Assembly (NCBI GenBank): GCA_028753945.1
Contig: JAPNXP010000018.1
Span: 186,001 to 250,000, forward strand
Reading direction: 5' to 3'
Source: Hexactinellida sp. DTS-2022
Lineage: Eukaryota > Porifera > Hexactinellida
Length of the DNA: 64,000 nt
Part shown: positions 26,902 to 40,381 of the stretch, piece by piece
Layout of the letters: the number at the start of each line of letters is the position of its first letter
Numbering within the stretch: position 1 is the first letter of the stretch
Made by a program: the position numbers and the translations under genes
Notes under the pieces: generated by a model
What the model saw: only the letters and a program-made list of their open reading frames with translations
Database searches by the model: none
Told to the model about the DNA's origin: nothing

Positions 26902-28439
26902 TTGGGATCCAAATTAATTATATCAACCAATAACATAATGAAACATTCATCCTTTCTATATGCAGACATTCTACAAAGGAGAACCTCGTTAGTATTCGCT
27001 ATTTATATATCTACTTTATAACATTGTACGCATTTTGCGTACAATATATTGACGTTGGGATTCAAAATTAATTATATCAACCAATAACATAATGAAACAT
27101 TCATACTTTCTATATCTAGCCATTCTACAAAGGAGAACCTCGTTAGTATTCGCTATTTATATATCTACTTTATAACATTGTACGCATTTTGCGTACAATA
27201 TATAGACGTTGGGATCCAAATTAATTATATCAACCAACAACATAATGAAACATTCATACTTTCTATATCTAGCCATTCTACAAAGGAGAACCTCGTTAGT
27301 ATTCGCTATTTATATATCTACTTTATAACATTGTACGCATTTTGCGTACAATATATAGACGTTGGGATCCAAATTAATTATATCAACCGATAACATAATG
27401 AAACCTTCATACTTTCTATATGTAGGACATTCTACAATGGAGAACCTCGTTAGTATTCGCTATTTATATATCTACTTTATAACATTGTACGCATTTTGCG
27501 TACAATATATTGACGTTGGGATTCAAAATTAATTATATCAACCAATAACATAATGAAACATTCATCATTTCTATATCTAGCCATTCTACAAAGGAGAACC
27601 TCGTTAGTATTCGCTATTTATATATCCACAGTATAACATTGTACGCATTTTGCGTACAATATATTGACGTTGGGATCCAAATTAATTATATCAACCAATA
27701 ACATAATGAAACATTCATACTTTCTATATGTAGGACATTCTACAATGGAGAACCTCGTTAGTATTCGCTATTTATATATCTACTTTATAACATTGTACGC
27801 ATTTTCCGTACAATATATAGACTTTGGGATCCAAATTAATTATATCAACCAATAACATAATGAAACATTCATCCTTTCTATATGCAGACATTCTACAAAG
27901 GAGAACCTCGTTAGTATTCGCTATTTATATATCCACTTTATAATATTGTACGCATTTTTCGTACAATATATAGACGATGAGATCCGAAATTAATTATATC
28001 AACCAATAACATAATGAAACATTCATCCTTTCTATATGCAGACATTCTACAAAGGAGAACCTCGTTAGTATTCGCTATTTATATATCCACTTTATAATAT
28101 TGTACGCATTTTTCGTACAATATATAGACGATGAGATCCGAAATTAATTATATAAACCAATAACATAATGAAACATTCATATTTTCTATATCCCTGACAT
28201 TCTACAATGGAGATCCTCGTTAGTATTCGCTATTTATATATCCACAGTATAACATTGTACGCATTTTGCGTACAATATATTGACGTTGGGATTCAAAATT
28301 AATTATATCAACCAATAACATAATGAAACATTCATACTTTCTATATCTAGCCATTCTACAAAGGAGAACCTCGTTAGTATTCGCTATTTATATATCTACT
28401 TTATAACATTGTACGCATTTTGCGTACAATATATTGACG
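26902..28439 (+). repeat. 1538-bp tandem duplication, copy 1
   Basis: This ten-unit segment matches 28440-29977 at a constant 1538-bp offset. The first mismatch on the left is 26901 (T) against 28439 (G). Private variants are shared, including CAACCAACAACATAATG, GAAACCTTCATAC, CACAGTATAAC and CATTTTCCGTACAATATATAGACTTTGGG. I saw no difference between copies on line-by-line reading, so the duplication looks very recent. A collapse or duplication artefact of assembly is the alternative. Confidence 0.82.
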
Positions 28440-29977
28440 TTGGGATCCAAATTAATTATATCAACCAATAACATAATGAAACATTCATCCTTTCTATATG
28501 CAGACATTCTACAAAGGAGAACCTCGTTAGTATTCGCTATTTATATATCTACTTTATAACATTGTACGCATTTTGCGTACAATATATTGACGTTGGGATT
28601 CAAAATTAATTATATCAACCAATAACATAATGAAACATTCATACTTTCTATATCTAGCCATTCTACAAAGGAGAACCTCGTTAGTATTCGCTATTTATAT
28701 ATCTACTTTATAACATTGTACGCATTTTGCGTACAATATATAGACGTTGGGATCCAAATTAATTATATCAACCAACAACATAATGAAACATTCATACTTT
28801 CTATATCTAGCCATTCTACAAAGGAGAACCTCGTTAGTATTCGCTATTTATATATCTACTTTATAACATTGTACGCATTTTGCGTACAATATATAGACGT
28901 TGGGATCCAAATTAATTATATCAACCGATAACATAATGAAACCTTCATACTTTCTATATGTAGGACATTCTACAATGGAGAACCTCGTTAGTATTCGCTA
29001 TTTATATATCTACTTTATAACATTGTACGCATTTTGCGTACAATATATTGACGTTGGGATTCAAAATTAATTATATCAACCAATAACATAATGAAACATT
29101 CATCATTTCTATATCTAGCCATTCTACAAAGGAGAACCTCGTTAGTATTCGCTATTTATATATCCACAGTATAACATTGTACGCATTTTGCGTACAATAT
29201 ATTGACGTTGGGATCCAAATTAATTATATCAACCAATAACATAATGAAACATTCATACTTTCTATATGTAGGACATTCTACAATGGAGAACCTCGTTAGT
29301 ATTCGCTATTTATATATCTACTTTATAACATTGTACGCATTTTCCGTACAATATATAGACTTTGGGATCCAAATTAATTATATCAACCAATAACATAATG
29401 AAACATTCATCCTTTCTATATGCAGACATTCTACAAAGGAGAACCTCGTTAGTATTCGCTATTTATATATCCACTTTATAATATTGTACGCATTTTTCGT
29501 ACAATATATAGACGATGAGATCCGAAATTAATTATATCAACCAATAACATAATGAAACATTCATCCTTTCTATATGCAGACATTCTACAAAGGAGAACCT
29601 CGTTAGTATTCGCTATTTATATATCCACTTTATAATATTGTACGCATTTTTCGTACAATATATAGACGATGAGATCCGAAATTAATTATATAAACCAATA
29701 ACATAATGAAACATTCATATTTTCTATATCCCTGACATTCTACAATGGAGATCCTCGTTAGTATTCGCTATTTATATATCCACAGTATAACATTGTACGC
29801 ATTTTGCGTACAATATATTGACGTTGGGATTCAAAATTAATTATATCAACCAATAACATAATGAAACATTCATACTTTCTATATCTAGCCATTCTACAAA
29901 GGAGAACCTCGTTAGTATTCGCTATTTATATATCTACTTTATAACATTGTACGCATTTTGCGTACAATATATTGACG
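28440..29977 (+). repeat. 1538-bp tandem duplication, copy 2
   Basis: Directly adjacent second copy of the ten-unit segment. The match to copy 1 ends within GGGAT, where copy 1 is followed by GGGATCC and copy 2 by GGGATTC. The join between copies therefore falls in sequence common to two different unit types, as expected for unequal exchange between mispaired repeats. Confidence 0.82.
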
Positions 29978-30041
29978 TTGGGATTCAAAATTAATTATAT
30001 CAACCAATAACATAATGAAACATTCATCATTTCTATATCTA

Positions 30042-33000
30042 GACATTCTACAATGGAGAACCTCGTTAGTATTCGCTATTTTATATATCCACTGTATAAC
30101 ATTGTACGCATTTTGCGTACAATATATAGACGTTGGGATTCAAAATTCATTATATTAACCGATAACATAATGAAACATTCATACTTTCTATGTGTAGGAC
30201 ATTCTACAATGGAGAACCTCGTTAGTATTCGCTATTTATATATCCACTTTATAACATTGTACGCATTTTGCGTACAATATATAGACGTTGGGATTCAAAA
30301 TTTATTATATCAACCAATAACATAATGAAACATTCATACTTTCTATATCTAGACATTCTACAATGGAGAACCTCGTTAGTATTCGCTATTTATATATCTA
30401 CTTTATAACATTGTACGCATTTTGCGTACAATATATAGACGTTGGGATCCAAATTAATTATATCAACCAATAACATAATGAAACATTCATACTTTCTATG
30501 TGTAGGACATTCTACAATGGAGATCCTCGTTAGTATTCGCTATTTATATATCCACTTTATAACATTGTACGCATTTTGCGTACAATATATAGACTTTGAG
30601 ATCCAAATTAATTATATTAACCGATAACATAATGAAACATTCATACTTTCTATGTGTAGGACATTCTACAATGGAGAACCTCGTTAGTATTCGCTATTTA
30701 TATATCCACTTTATAACATTGTACGCATTTTGCGTACAATATATAGACGTTGGGATTCAAAATTTATTATATCAACCAATAACATAATGAAACATTCATA
30801 CTTTCTATATCTAGACATTCTACAATGGAGAACCTCGTTAGTATTCGCTATTTATATATCTACTTTATAACATTGTACGCATTTTGCGTACAATATATAG
30901 ACGTTGGGATCCAAATTAATTATATCAACCAATAACATAATGAAACATTCATACTTTCTATGTGTAGGACATTCTACAATGGAGATCCTCGTTAGTATTC
31001 GCTATTTATATATCCACTTTATAACATTGTACGCATTTTGCGTACAATATATAGACTTTGGGATCCAAATTAATTATATCAACCAATAACATAATGAAAC
31101 ATTCATACTTTCTATGTGTAGGACATTCTACAATGGAGAACCTCGTTAGTATTCGCTATTTATATATCCACTTTATAACATTGTACGCATTTTGCGTACA
31201 ATATATAGACGTTGGGATTCAAAATTTATTATATCAACCAATAACATAATGAAACATTCATACTTTCTATATCTAGACATTCTACAATGGAGAACCTCGT
31301 TAGTATTCGCTATTTATATATCTACTTTATAACATTGTACGCATTTTGCGTACAATATATAGACGTTGGGATCCAAATTAATTATATCAACCAATAACAT
31401 AATGAAACATTCATACTTTCTATGTGTAGGACATTCTACAATGGAGATCCTCGTTAGTATTCGCTATTTATATATCCACTTTATAACATTGTACGCATTT
31501 TGCGTACAATATATAGACTTTGAGATCCAAATTAATTATATCAACCAATAACATAATGAAACATTCATACTTTCTATGTGTAGGACATTCTACAAAGGAG
31601 AACCTCGTTAGTATTCGCTATTTATATATCCACTTTATAACATTGTACGCATTTTGCGTACAATATATAGACGTTGGGATTCAAAATTTATTATATCAAC
31701 CAATAACATAATGAAACATTCATACTTTCTATATCTAGACATTCTACAATGGAGAACCTCGTTAGTATTCGCTATTTATATATCTACTTTATAACATTGT
31801 ACGCATTTTGCGTACAATATATAGACGTTGGGATCCAAATTAATTATATCAACCAATAACATAATGAAACATTCATACTTTCTATGTGTAGGACATTCTA
31901 CAATGGAGATCCTCGTTAGTATTCGCTATTTATATATCCACTTTATAACATTGTACGCATTTTGCGTACAATATATAGACTTTGAGATCCAAATTAATTA
32001 TATCAACCAATAACATAATGAAACATTCATCATTTCTATATGTAGGACATTCTACAAAGGAGAACCTCGTTAGTATTCGCTATTTATATATCCACTTTGT
32101 AATATTGTACGCATTTTGCGTACAATATATAGACGTTGGGATCCAAATTAATTATATCAACCAATAACATAATGAAACATTCATACTTTCTATATGCAGA
32201 CATTCTACTAAGGAGAACCTCGTTAGTATTCGCCATTTATATATCCACTGTATAATATTGTACGCATTTTCCGTACAATATATAGACGTTGGGCTCAAAA
32301 TTAATTATATAAACCTATAACATAATGAAACATTCATACTTTCTATATCTAGACATTCTACAATGGAGAACCTCGTTAGTATTCGCTATTTTATATATCC
32401 ACTGTATAACATTGTACGCATTTTGCGTACAATATATAGACGTTGGGATTCAAAATTCATTATATTAACCGATAACATAATGAAACATTCATACTTTCTA
32501 TGTGTAGGACATTCTACAATGGAGAACCTCGTTAGTATTCGCTATTTATATATCCACTTTATAACATTGTACGCATTTTGCGTACAATATATAGACGTTG
32601 GGATCCAAATTAATTATATCAACCAATAACATAATGAAACATTCATACTTTCTATGTGTAGGACATTCTACAATGGAGATCCTCGTTAGTATTCGCTATT
32701 TATATATCCACTTTATAACATTGTACGCATTTTGCGTACAATATATAGACTTTGAGATCCAAATTAATTATATCAACCAATAACATAATGAAACATTCAT
32801 CATTTCTATATGTAGGACATTCTACAAAGGAGAACCTCGTTAGTATTCGCTATTTATATATCCACTTTGTAATATTGTACGCATTTTGCGTACAATATAT
32901 AGACGTTGGGATCCAAATTAATTATATCAACCAATAACATAATGAAACATTACTACTTTCTATATGTAGGACATTCTACAATGGAGATCCTCGTTAGTAT

Positions 33001-33431
33001 TCGCTATTTATATATCCACTTTATAACATTGTACGCATTTTGCGTACAATATATAGACTTTGGGATCCAAATTAATTATATTAACCAATAACATAATGAA
33101 ACATCACTACTTTCTATATGTAGGACAATTTACAATGGAGAACCTCGTTAGTATTCGCTATTTATATATCTACTTTATAACATTGTACGCATTTTGCGTG
33201 CAATATATAGACGTTGGGATTCAAAATTCATTATATTAACCGATAACATAATGAAACATTACTACTTTCTATATGTAGGACAATTTACAATGGAGAACCT
33301 CGTTAGTATTCGCTATTTATATATCTACTTTATAACATTGTACGCATTTTGCGTACAATATATAGACGTTGGGATTCAAAATAAATTATATCAACCAATA
33401 ACATAATGAACATTCATACTTTCTATATCTA
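30042..33431 (+). repeat. E-B-A-C block with trimer HOR
   Basis: Block 1 subfamilies return after the J/K/L block. E starts at 30042 and 32352. Between them A-C-B sets repeat. After the second E come B, C, D, a C-like unit with ACATTACTAC, and S-type units up to the next E at 33432. The unit near 30598 is a chimera with C start and E-type TTAACCGATAAC tail. Confidence 0.83.
30352..32199 (+). repeat. 462-bp trimer HOR (A-C-B, four copies)
   Basis: A units start at 30352, 30814, 31276 and 31738, each exactly 462 bp apart. The third member is B-like in the first three copies (one with ACAAAGGAG) and D in the last. This is the simplest HOR in the window and equals one third of the 1386-bp 9-mer, supporting a trimer origin for the larger units. 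462 is a multiple of 3, but each unit still carries stop codons in all frames. Confidence 0.86.
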
Positions 33432-34984
33432 GACATTCTACAATGGAGAACCTCGTTAGTATTCGCTATTTTATATATCCACTGTATAACATTGTACGCA
33501 TTTTGCGTACAATATATAGACGTTGGGATTCAAAATTCATTATATTAACCGATAACATAATGAAACATTCATACTTTCTATGTGTAGGACATTCTACAAT
33601 GGAGAACCTCGTTAGTATTCGCTATTTATATATCCACTTTATAACATTGTACGCATTTTGCGTACAATATATAGACGTTGGGATTCAAAATTTATTATAT
33701 CAACCAATAACATAATGAAACATTCATACTTTCTATATCTAGACATTCTACAATGGAGAACCTCGTTAGTATTCGCTATTTATATATCTACTTTATAACA
33801 TTGTACGCATTTTGCGTACAATATATAGACGTTGGGATCCAAATTAATTATATCAACCAATAACATAATGAAACATTCATACTTTCTATGTGTAGGACAT
33901 TCTACAATGGAGATCCTCGTTAGTATTCGCTATTTATATATCCACTTTATAACATTGTACGCATTTTGCGTACAATATATAGACTTTGAGATCCAAATTA
34001 ATTATATCAACCAATAACATAATGAAACATTCATCATTTCTATATGTAGGACATTCTACAAAGGAGAACCTCGTTAGTATTCGCTATTTATATATCCACT
34101 TTATAATATTGTACGCATTTTGCGTACAATATATAGACGTTGGGATCCAAATTAATTATATCAACCAATAACATAATGAAACATTCATACTTTCTATATG
34201 TAGGACATTCTACTATGGAGAACCTCGTTAGTATTCGCTATTTATATATCCACTTTGTAATATTGTACGCATTTTGCGTACAATATATAGACGTTGGGAT
34301 CCAAATTAATTATATCAACCAATAACATAATGAAACATTCATACTTTCTATGTGTAGGACATTCTACTATGGAGAACCTCGTTAGTATTCGCTATTTATA
34401 TATCCACTTTGTAATATTGTACGCATTTTGCGTACAATATATAGACGTTGGGATCCAAATTAATTATATCAACCAATAACATAATGAAACATTCATCATT
34501 TCTATATGTAGGACATTCTACAAAGGAGAACCTCGTTAGTATTCGCTATTTATATATCCACTTTGTAATATTGTACGCATTTTGCGTACAATATATAGAC
34601 GTTGGGATCCAAATTAATTATATCAACCAATAACATAATGAAACATTCATACTTTCTATATGTAGGACATTCTACTATGGAGAACCTCGTTAGTATTCGC
34701 TATTTATATATCCACTTTGTAATATTGTACGCATTTTGCGTACAATATATAGACGTTGGGATCCAAATTAATTATATCAACCAATAACATAATGAAACAT
34801 TCATACTTTCTATATGTAGGACATTCTACAATGGAGAACCTCGTTAGTATTCGCTATTTATATATCCACTTTGTAATATTGTACGCATTTTCCGTACAAT
34901 ATATAGACGTTGGGATCCAAATTAATTATATCAACCAATAACATAATGAAACATTCATCATTTCTATATGTAGGACATTCTACA

Positions 34985-36683
34985 ATGGAGAACCTCGTTA
35001 GTATTCGCTATTTATATATCCACTTTGTAATATTGTACGCATTTTGCGTACAATATATAGACGTTGGGATCCAAAATAATTATATCAACCAATAACATAA
35101 TGAAACATTCATACTTTCTATGTGTAGGACATTCTACTATGGAGAACCTCGTTAGTATTCGCTATTTATATATCCACTTTGTAATATTGTACGCATTTTG
35201 CGTACAATATATAGACGTTGGGATCCAAATTAATTATATCAACCAATAACATAATGAAACATTCATCATTTCTATATGTAGGACATTCTACTATGGAGAA
35301 CCTCGTTAGTATTCGCTATTTATATATCTACTTTGTAATATTATACGCATTTTGCGTACAATATATAGACGTTGGGACTCAAAATTTATTATATAAACCA
35401 ATAACATAATGAAACATTCATACTTTCTATGCCCCAGACATTCTACAATGGAGAACCTCGTTAGTATTCGCCATTTATATATCCACTGTATAATATTGTA
35501 CGCATTTTGCGTACAATATATAGACGTTGGGAATCAAAATTTATTATATCAACCAATAACATAATGAAACATTCATACTTTCTATGCCCCAGACATTCTA
35601 CAATGGAGAACCTCGTTAGTATTCGCCATTTATATATCCACTGTATAATATTGTACGCATTTTGCGTACAATATATAGACGTTGGGAATCAAAATTTATT
35701 ATATCAACCAATAACATAATGAAACATTCATACTTTCTATGCCCCAGACATTCTACAATGGAGAACCTCGTTAGTATTCGCCATTTATATATCCACTGTA
35801 TAATATTATACGCATTTTGCGTACAATATATAGACGTTGGGACTCAAAATTTATTATATCAACCAATAACATAATGAAACATTCATACTTTCTATGCCCC
35901 AGACATTCTACAATGGAGAACCTCGTTAGTATTCGCCATTTATATATCCACTATATAATATTGTACGCATTTTGCGTACAATATATAGACGTTGGGAATC
36001 AAAATTTATTATATCAACCAATAACATAATGAAACATTCATCATTTCTATATCCCTGATATTCTACTATGGAGAACCTCGTTAGTATTCGCTATTTATAT
36101 ATCCACTTTGTAATATTGTACGCATTTTGTGTACAATATATAGACGTTGGGATCCAAATTAATTATATCAACCAATAACATAATGAAACATTCATACTTT
36201 CTATATGTAGGACATTCTACAATGGAGAACCTCGTTAGTATTCGCTATTTATATATCCACTTTATAATATTGTACGCATTTTGCGTACAATATATAGACG
36301 TTGGGATCCAAATTAATTATATCAACCAATAACATAATGAAACATTCATACTTTCTATATGTAGGACATTCTACTATGGAGAACCTCGTTAGTATTCGCT
36401 ATTTATATATCCACTTTGTAATATTGTACGCATTTTGCGTACAATATATAGACGTTGGGATCCAAATTAATTATATCAACCAATAACATAATGAAACATT
36501 CATACTTTCTATATGTAGGACATTCTACAATGGAGAACCTCGTTAGTATTCGCTATTTATATATCCACTTTGTAATATTGTACGCATTTTGCGTACAATA
36601 TATAGACGTTGGGATCCAAATTAATTATATCAACCAATAACATAATGAAACATTCATACTTTCTATGTGTAGGACATTCTACT
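34985..36683 (+). repeat. 1699-bp tandem duplication, copy 1
   Basis: Eleven units including four of P type match 36684-38382 at a constant 1699-bp offset. The left limit is 34984 (A) against 36683 (T), in CTACAATGG against CTACTATGG. Shared private variants include CACTATATAATATTG near 35950, CGCATTTTGTGTAC near 36125 and GGGACTCAAAATTTATTATATAAACC. No internal difference was noticed. Confidence 0.82.
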
Positions 36684-38382
36684 ATGGAGAACCTCGTTAG
36701 TATTCGCTATTTATATATCCACTTTGTAATATTGTACGCATTTTGCGTACAATATATAGACGTTGGGATCCAAAATAATTATATCAACCAATAACATAAT
36801 GAAACATTCATACTTTCTATGTGTAGGACATTCTACTATGGAGAACCTCGTTAGTATTCGCTATTTATATATCCACTTTGTAATATTGTACGCATTTTGC
36901 GTACAATATATAGACGTTGGGATCCAAATTAATTATATCAACCAATAACATAATGAAACATTCATCATTTCTATATGTAGGACATTCTACTATGGAGAAC
37001 CTCGTTAGTATTCGCTATTTATATATCTACTTTGTAATATTATACGCATTTTGCGTACAATATATAGACGTTGGGACTCAAAATTTATTATATAAACCAA
37101 TAACATAATGAAACATTCATACTTTCTATGCCCCAGACATTCTACAATGGAGAACCTCGTTAGTATTCGCCATTTATATATCCACTGTATAATATTGTAC
37201 GCATTTTGCGTACAATATATAGACGTTGGGAATCAAAATTTATTATATCAACCAATAACATAATGAAACATTCATACTTTCTATGCCCCAGACATTCTAC
37301 AATGGAGAACCTCGTTAGTATTCGCCATTTATATATCCACTGTATAATATTGTACGCATTTTGCGTACAATATATAGACGTTGGGAATCAAAATTTATTA
37401 TATCAACCAATAACATAATGAAACATTCATACTTTCTATGCCCCAGACATTCTACAATGGAGAACCTCGTTAGTATTCGCCATTTATATATCCACTGTAT
37501 AATATTATACGCATTTTGCGTACAATATATAGACGTTGGGACTCAAAATTTATTATATCAACCAATAACATAATGAAACATTCATACTTTCTATGCCCCA
37601 GACATTCTACAATGGAGAACCTCGTTAGTATTCGCCATTTATATATCCACTATATAATATTGTACGCATTTTGCGTACAATATATAGACGTTGGGAATCA
37701 AAATTTATTATATCAACCAATAACATAATGAAACATTCATCATTTCTATATCCCTGATATTCTACTATGGAGAACCTCGTTAGTATTCGCTATTTATATA
37801 TCCACTTTGTAATATTGTACGCATTTTGTGTACAATATATAGACGTTGGGATCCAAATTAATTATATCAACCAATAACATAATGAAACATTCATACTTTC
37901 TATATGTAGGACATTCTACAATGGAGAACCTCGTTAGTATTCGCTATTTATATATCCACTTTATAATATTGTACGCATTTTGCGTACAATATATAGACGT
38001 TGGGATCCAAATTAATTATATCAACCAATAACATAATGAAACATTCATACTTTCTATATGTAGGACATTCTACTATGGAGAACCTCGTTAGTATTCGCTA
38101 TTTATATATCCACTTTGTAATATTGTACGCATTTTGCGTACAATATATAGACGTTGGGATCCAAATTAATTATATCAACCAATAACATAATGAAACATTC
38201 ATACTTTCTATATGTAGGACATTCTACAATGGAGAACCTCGTTAGTATTCGCTATTTATATATCCACTTTGTAATATTGTACGCATTTTGCGTACAATAT
38301 ATAGACGTTGGGATCCAAATTAATTATATCAACCAATAACATAATGAAACATTCATACTTTCTATGTGTAGGACATTCTACT
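36684..38382 (+). repeat. 1699-bp tandem duplication, copy 2
   Basis: Adjacent second copy. The match runs on to about 38474, where the copy 1 lineage has CCAAAATAATTATATC and this copy has CCAAATTAATTATATC. The following partial copy lacks one M unit, giving the 1545-bp step. Confidence 0.82.
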
Positions 38383-40381
38383 ATGGAGAACCTCGTTAGT
38401 ATTCGCTATTTATATATCCACTTTGTAATATTGTACGCATTTTGCGTACAATATATAGACGTTGGGATCCAAATTAATTATATCAACCAATAACATAATG
38501 AAACATTCATCATTTCTATATGTAGGACATTCTACTATGGAGAACCTCGTTAGTATTCGCTATTTATATATCTACTTTGTAATATTATACGCATTTTGCG
38601 TACAATATATAGACGTTGGGACTCAAAATTTATTATATAAACCAATAACATAATGAAACATTCATACTTTCTATGCCCCAGACATTCTACAATGGAGAAC
38701 CTCGTTAGTATTCGCCATTTATATATCCACTGTATAATATTGTACGCATTTTGCGTACAATATATAGACGTTGGGAATCAAAATTTATTATATCAACCAA
38801 TAACATAATGAAACATTCATACTTTCTATGCCCCAGACATTCTACAATGGAGAACCTCGTTAGTATTCGCCATTTATATATCCACTGTATAATATTGTAC
38901 GCATTTTGCGTACAATATATAGACGTTGGGAATCAAAATTTATTATATCAACCAATAACATAATGAAACATTCATACTTTCTATGTGTAGGACATTCTAC
39001 AATGGAGAACCTCGTTAGTATTCGCTATTTATATATCCACTTTGTAATATTGTACGCATTTTGCGTACAATATATAGACGTTGGGATCCAAATTAATTAT
39101 ATCAACCAATAACATAATGAAACATTCATACTTTCTATATGTAGGACATTCTACTATGGAGAACCTCGTTAGTATTCGCTATTTATATATCCACTTTGTA
39201 ATATTGTACGCATTTTGCGTACAATATATAGACGTTGGGATCCAAATTAATTATATCAACCAATAACATAATGAAACATTCATACTTTCTATATGTAGGA
39301 CATTCTACAATGGAGAACCTCGTTAGTATTCGCTATTTATATATCCACTTTGTAATATTGTACGCATTTTGCGTACAATATATAGACGTTGGGATCCAAA
39401 TTAATTATATCAACCAATAACATAATGAAACATTCATCATTTCTATATGTAGGACATTCTACAATGGAGAACCTCGTTAGTATTCGCTATTTATATATCC
39501 ACTTTGTAATATTGTACGCATTTTGCGTACAATATATAGACGTTGGGATCCAAATTAATTATATCAACCAATAACATAATGAAACATTCATCATTTCTAT
39601 ATGTAGGACATTCTACTATGGAGAACCTCGTTAGTATTCGCTATTTATATATCTACTTTGTAATATTATACGCATTTTGCGTACAATATATAGACGTTGG
39701 GACTCAAAATTTATTATATAAACCAATAACATAATGAAACATTCATACTTTCTATGCCCCAGACATTCTACAATGGAGAACCTCGTTAGTATTCGCCATT
39801 TATATATCCACTGTATAATATTGTACGCATTTTGCGTACAATATATAGACGTTGGGAATCAAAATTTATTATATCACCCAATAACATAATGAAACATTCA
39901 TACTTTCTATGCCCCAGACATTCTACAATGGAGAACCTCGTTAGTATTCGCCATTTATATATCCACTGTATAATATTGTACGCATTTTGCGTACAATATA
40001 TAGACGTTGGGAATCAAAATTTATTATATCAACCAATAACATAATGAAACATTCATACTTTCTATGCCCCAGACATTCTACAATGGAGAACCTCGTTAGT
40101 ATTCGCCATTTATATATCCACTGTATAATATTATACGCATTTTGCGGAAAATATATAGACGTTGGGACTCAAAATTTATTATATCAACCAATAACATAAT
40201 GAAACAATCATACTTTCTATGCCCCAGACATTCTACAATGGAGAACCTCGTTAGTATTCGCCATTTATATATCCACTGTATAATATTGTACGCATTTTGC
40301 GTACAATATATAGACGTTGGGAATCAAAATTTATTATATCAACCAATAACATAATGAAACATTCATCATTTCTATATCCCT

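Larger units (their letters stand above)
26350..30041 (+). repeat. J/J2/K/L block (first occurrence)
   Basis: The subfamily set changes abruptly here. J (26350-26503) has ATCCTTTC and ATGCAGACATTC, CGCATTTTTCGTAC which breaks the dyad, and GACGATGAGATCCGAAATT. J2 (26504-26657) has GACATTTTAC and GTACCCATTTTGCG. K (27426-27579) follows GAAACCTTC and has ATTGACGTTGGGATTC. L (27580-27733) has TCTAGCCATTC and ACAAAGG. The same set fills 43619-64000. Most of the block consists of two copies of a 1538-bp unit. Confidence 0.85.
33432..40381 (+). repeat. E-B-A-C-D cassette followed by M and P units
   Basis: After the cassette (33432 to about 34203) M units run to about 35.4 kb, followed by alternating runs of P (three to four units) and M (five to six units). 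The M-to-P transition unit recurs near 35.28, 36.98, 38.53 and 39.61 kb, with spacings of 1699, 1545 and 1081 bp, i.e. 11, 10 and 7 units. The shrinking spacing fits stepwise loss of M units from one HOR. Confidence 0.84.
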
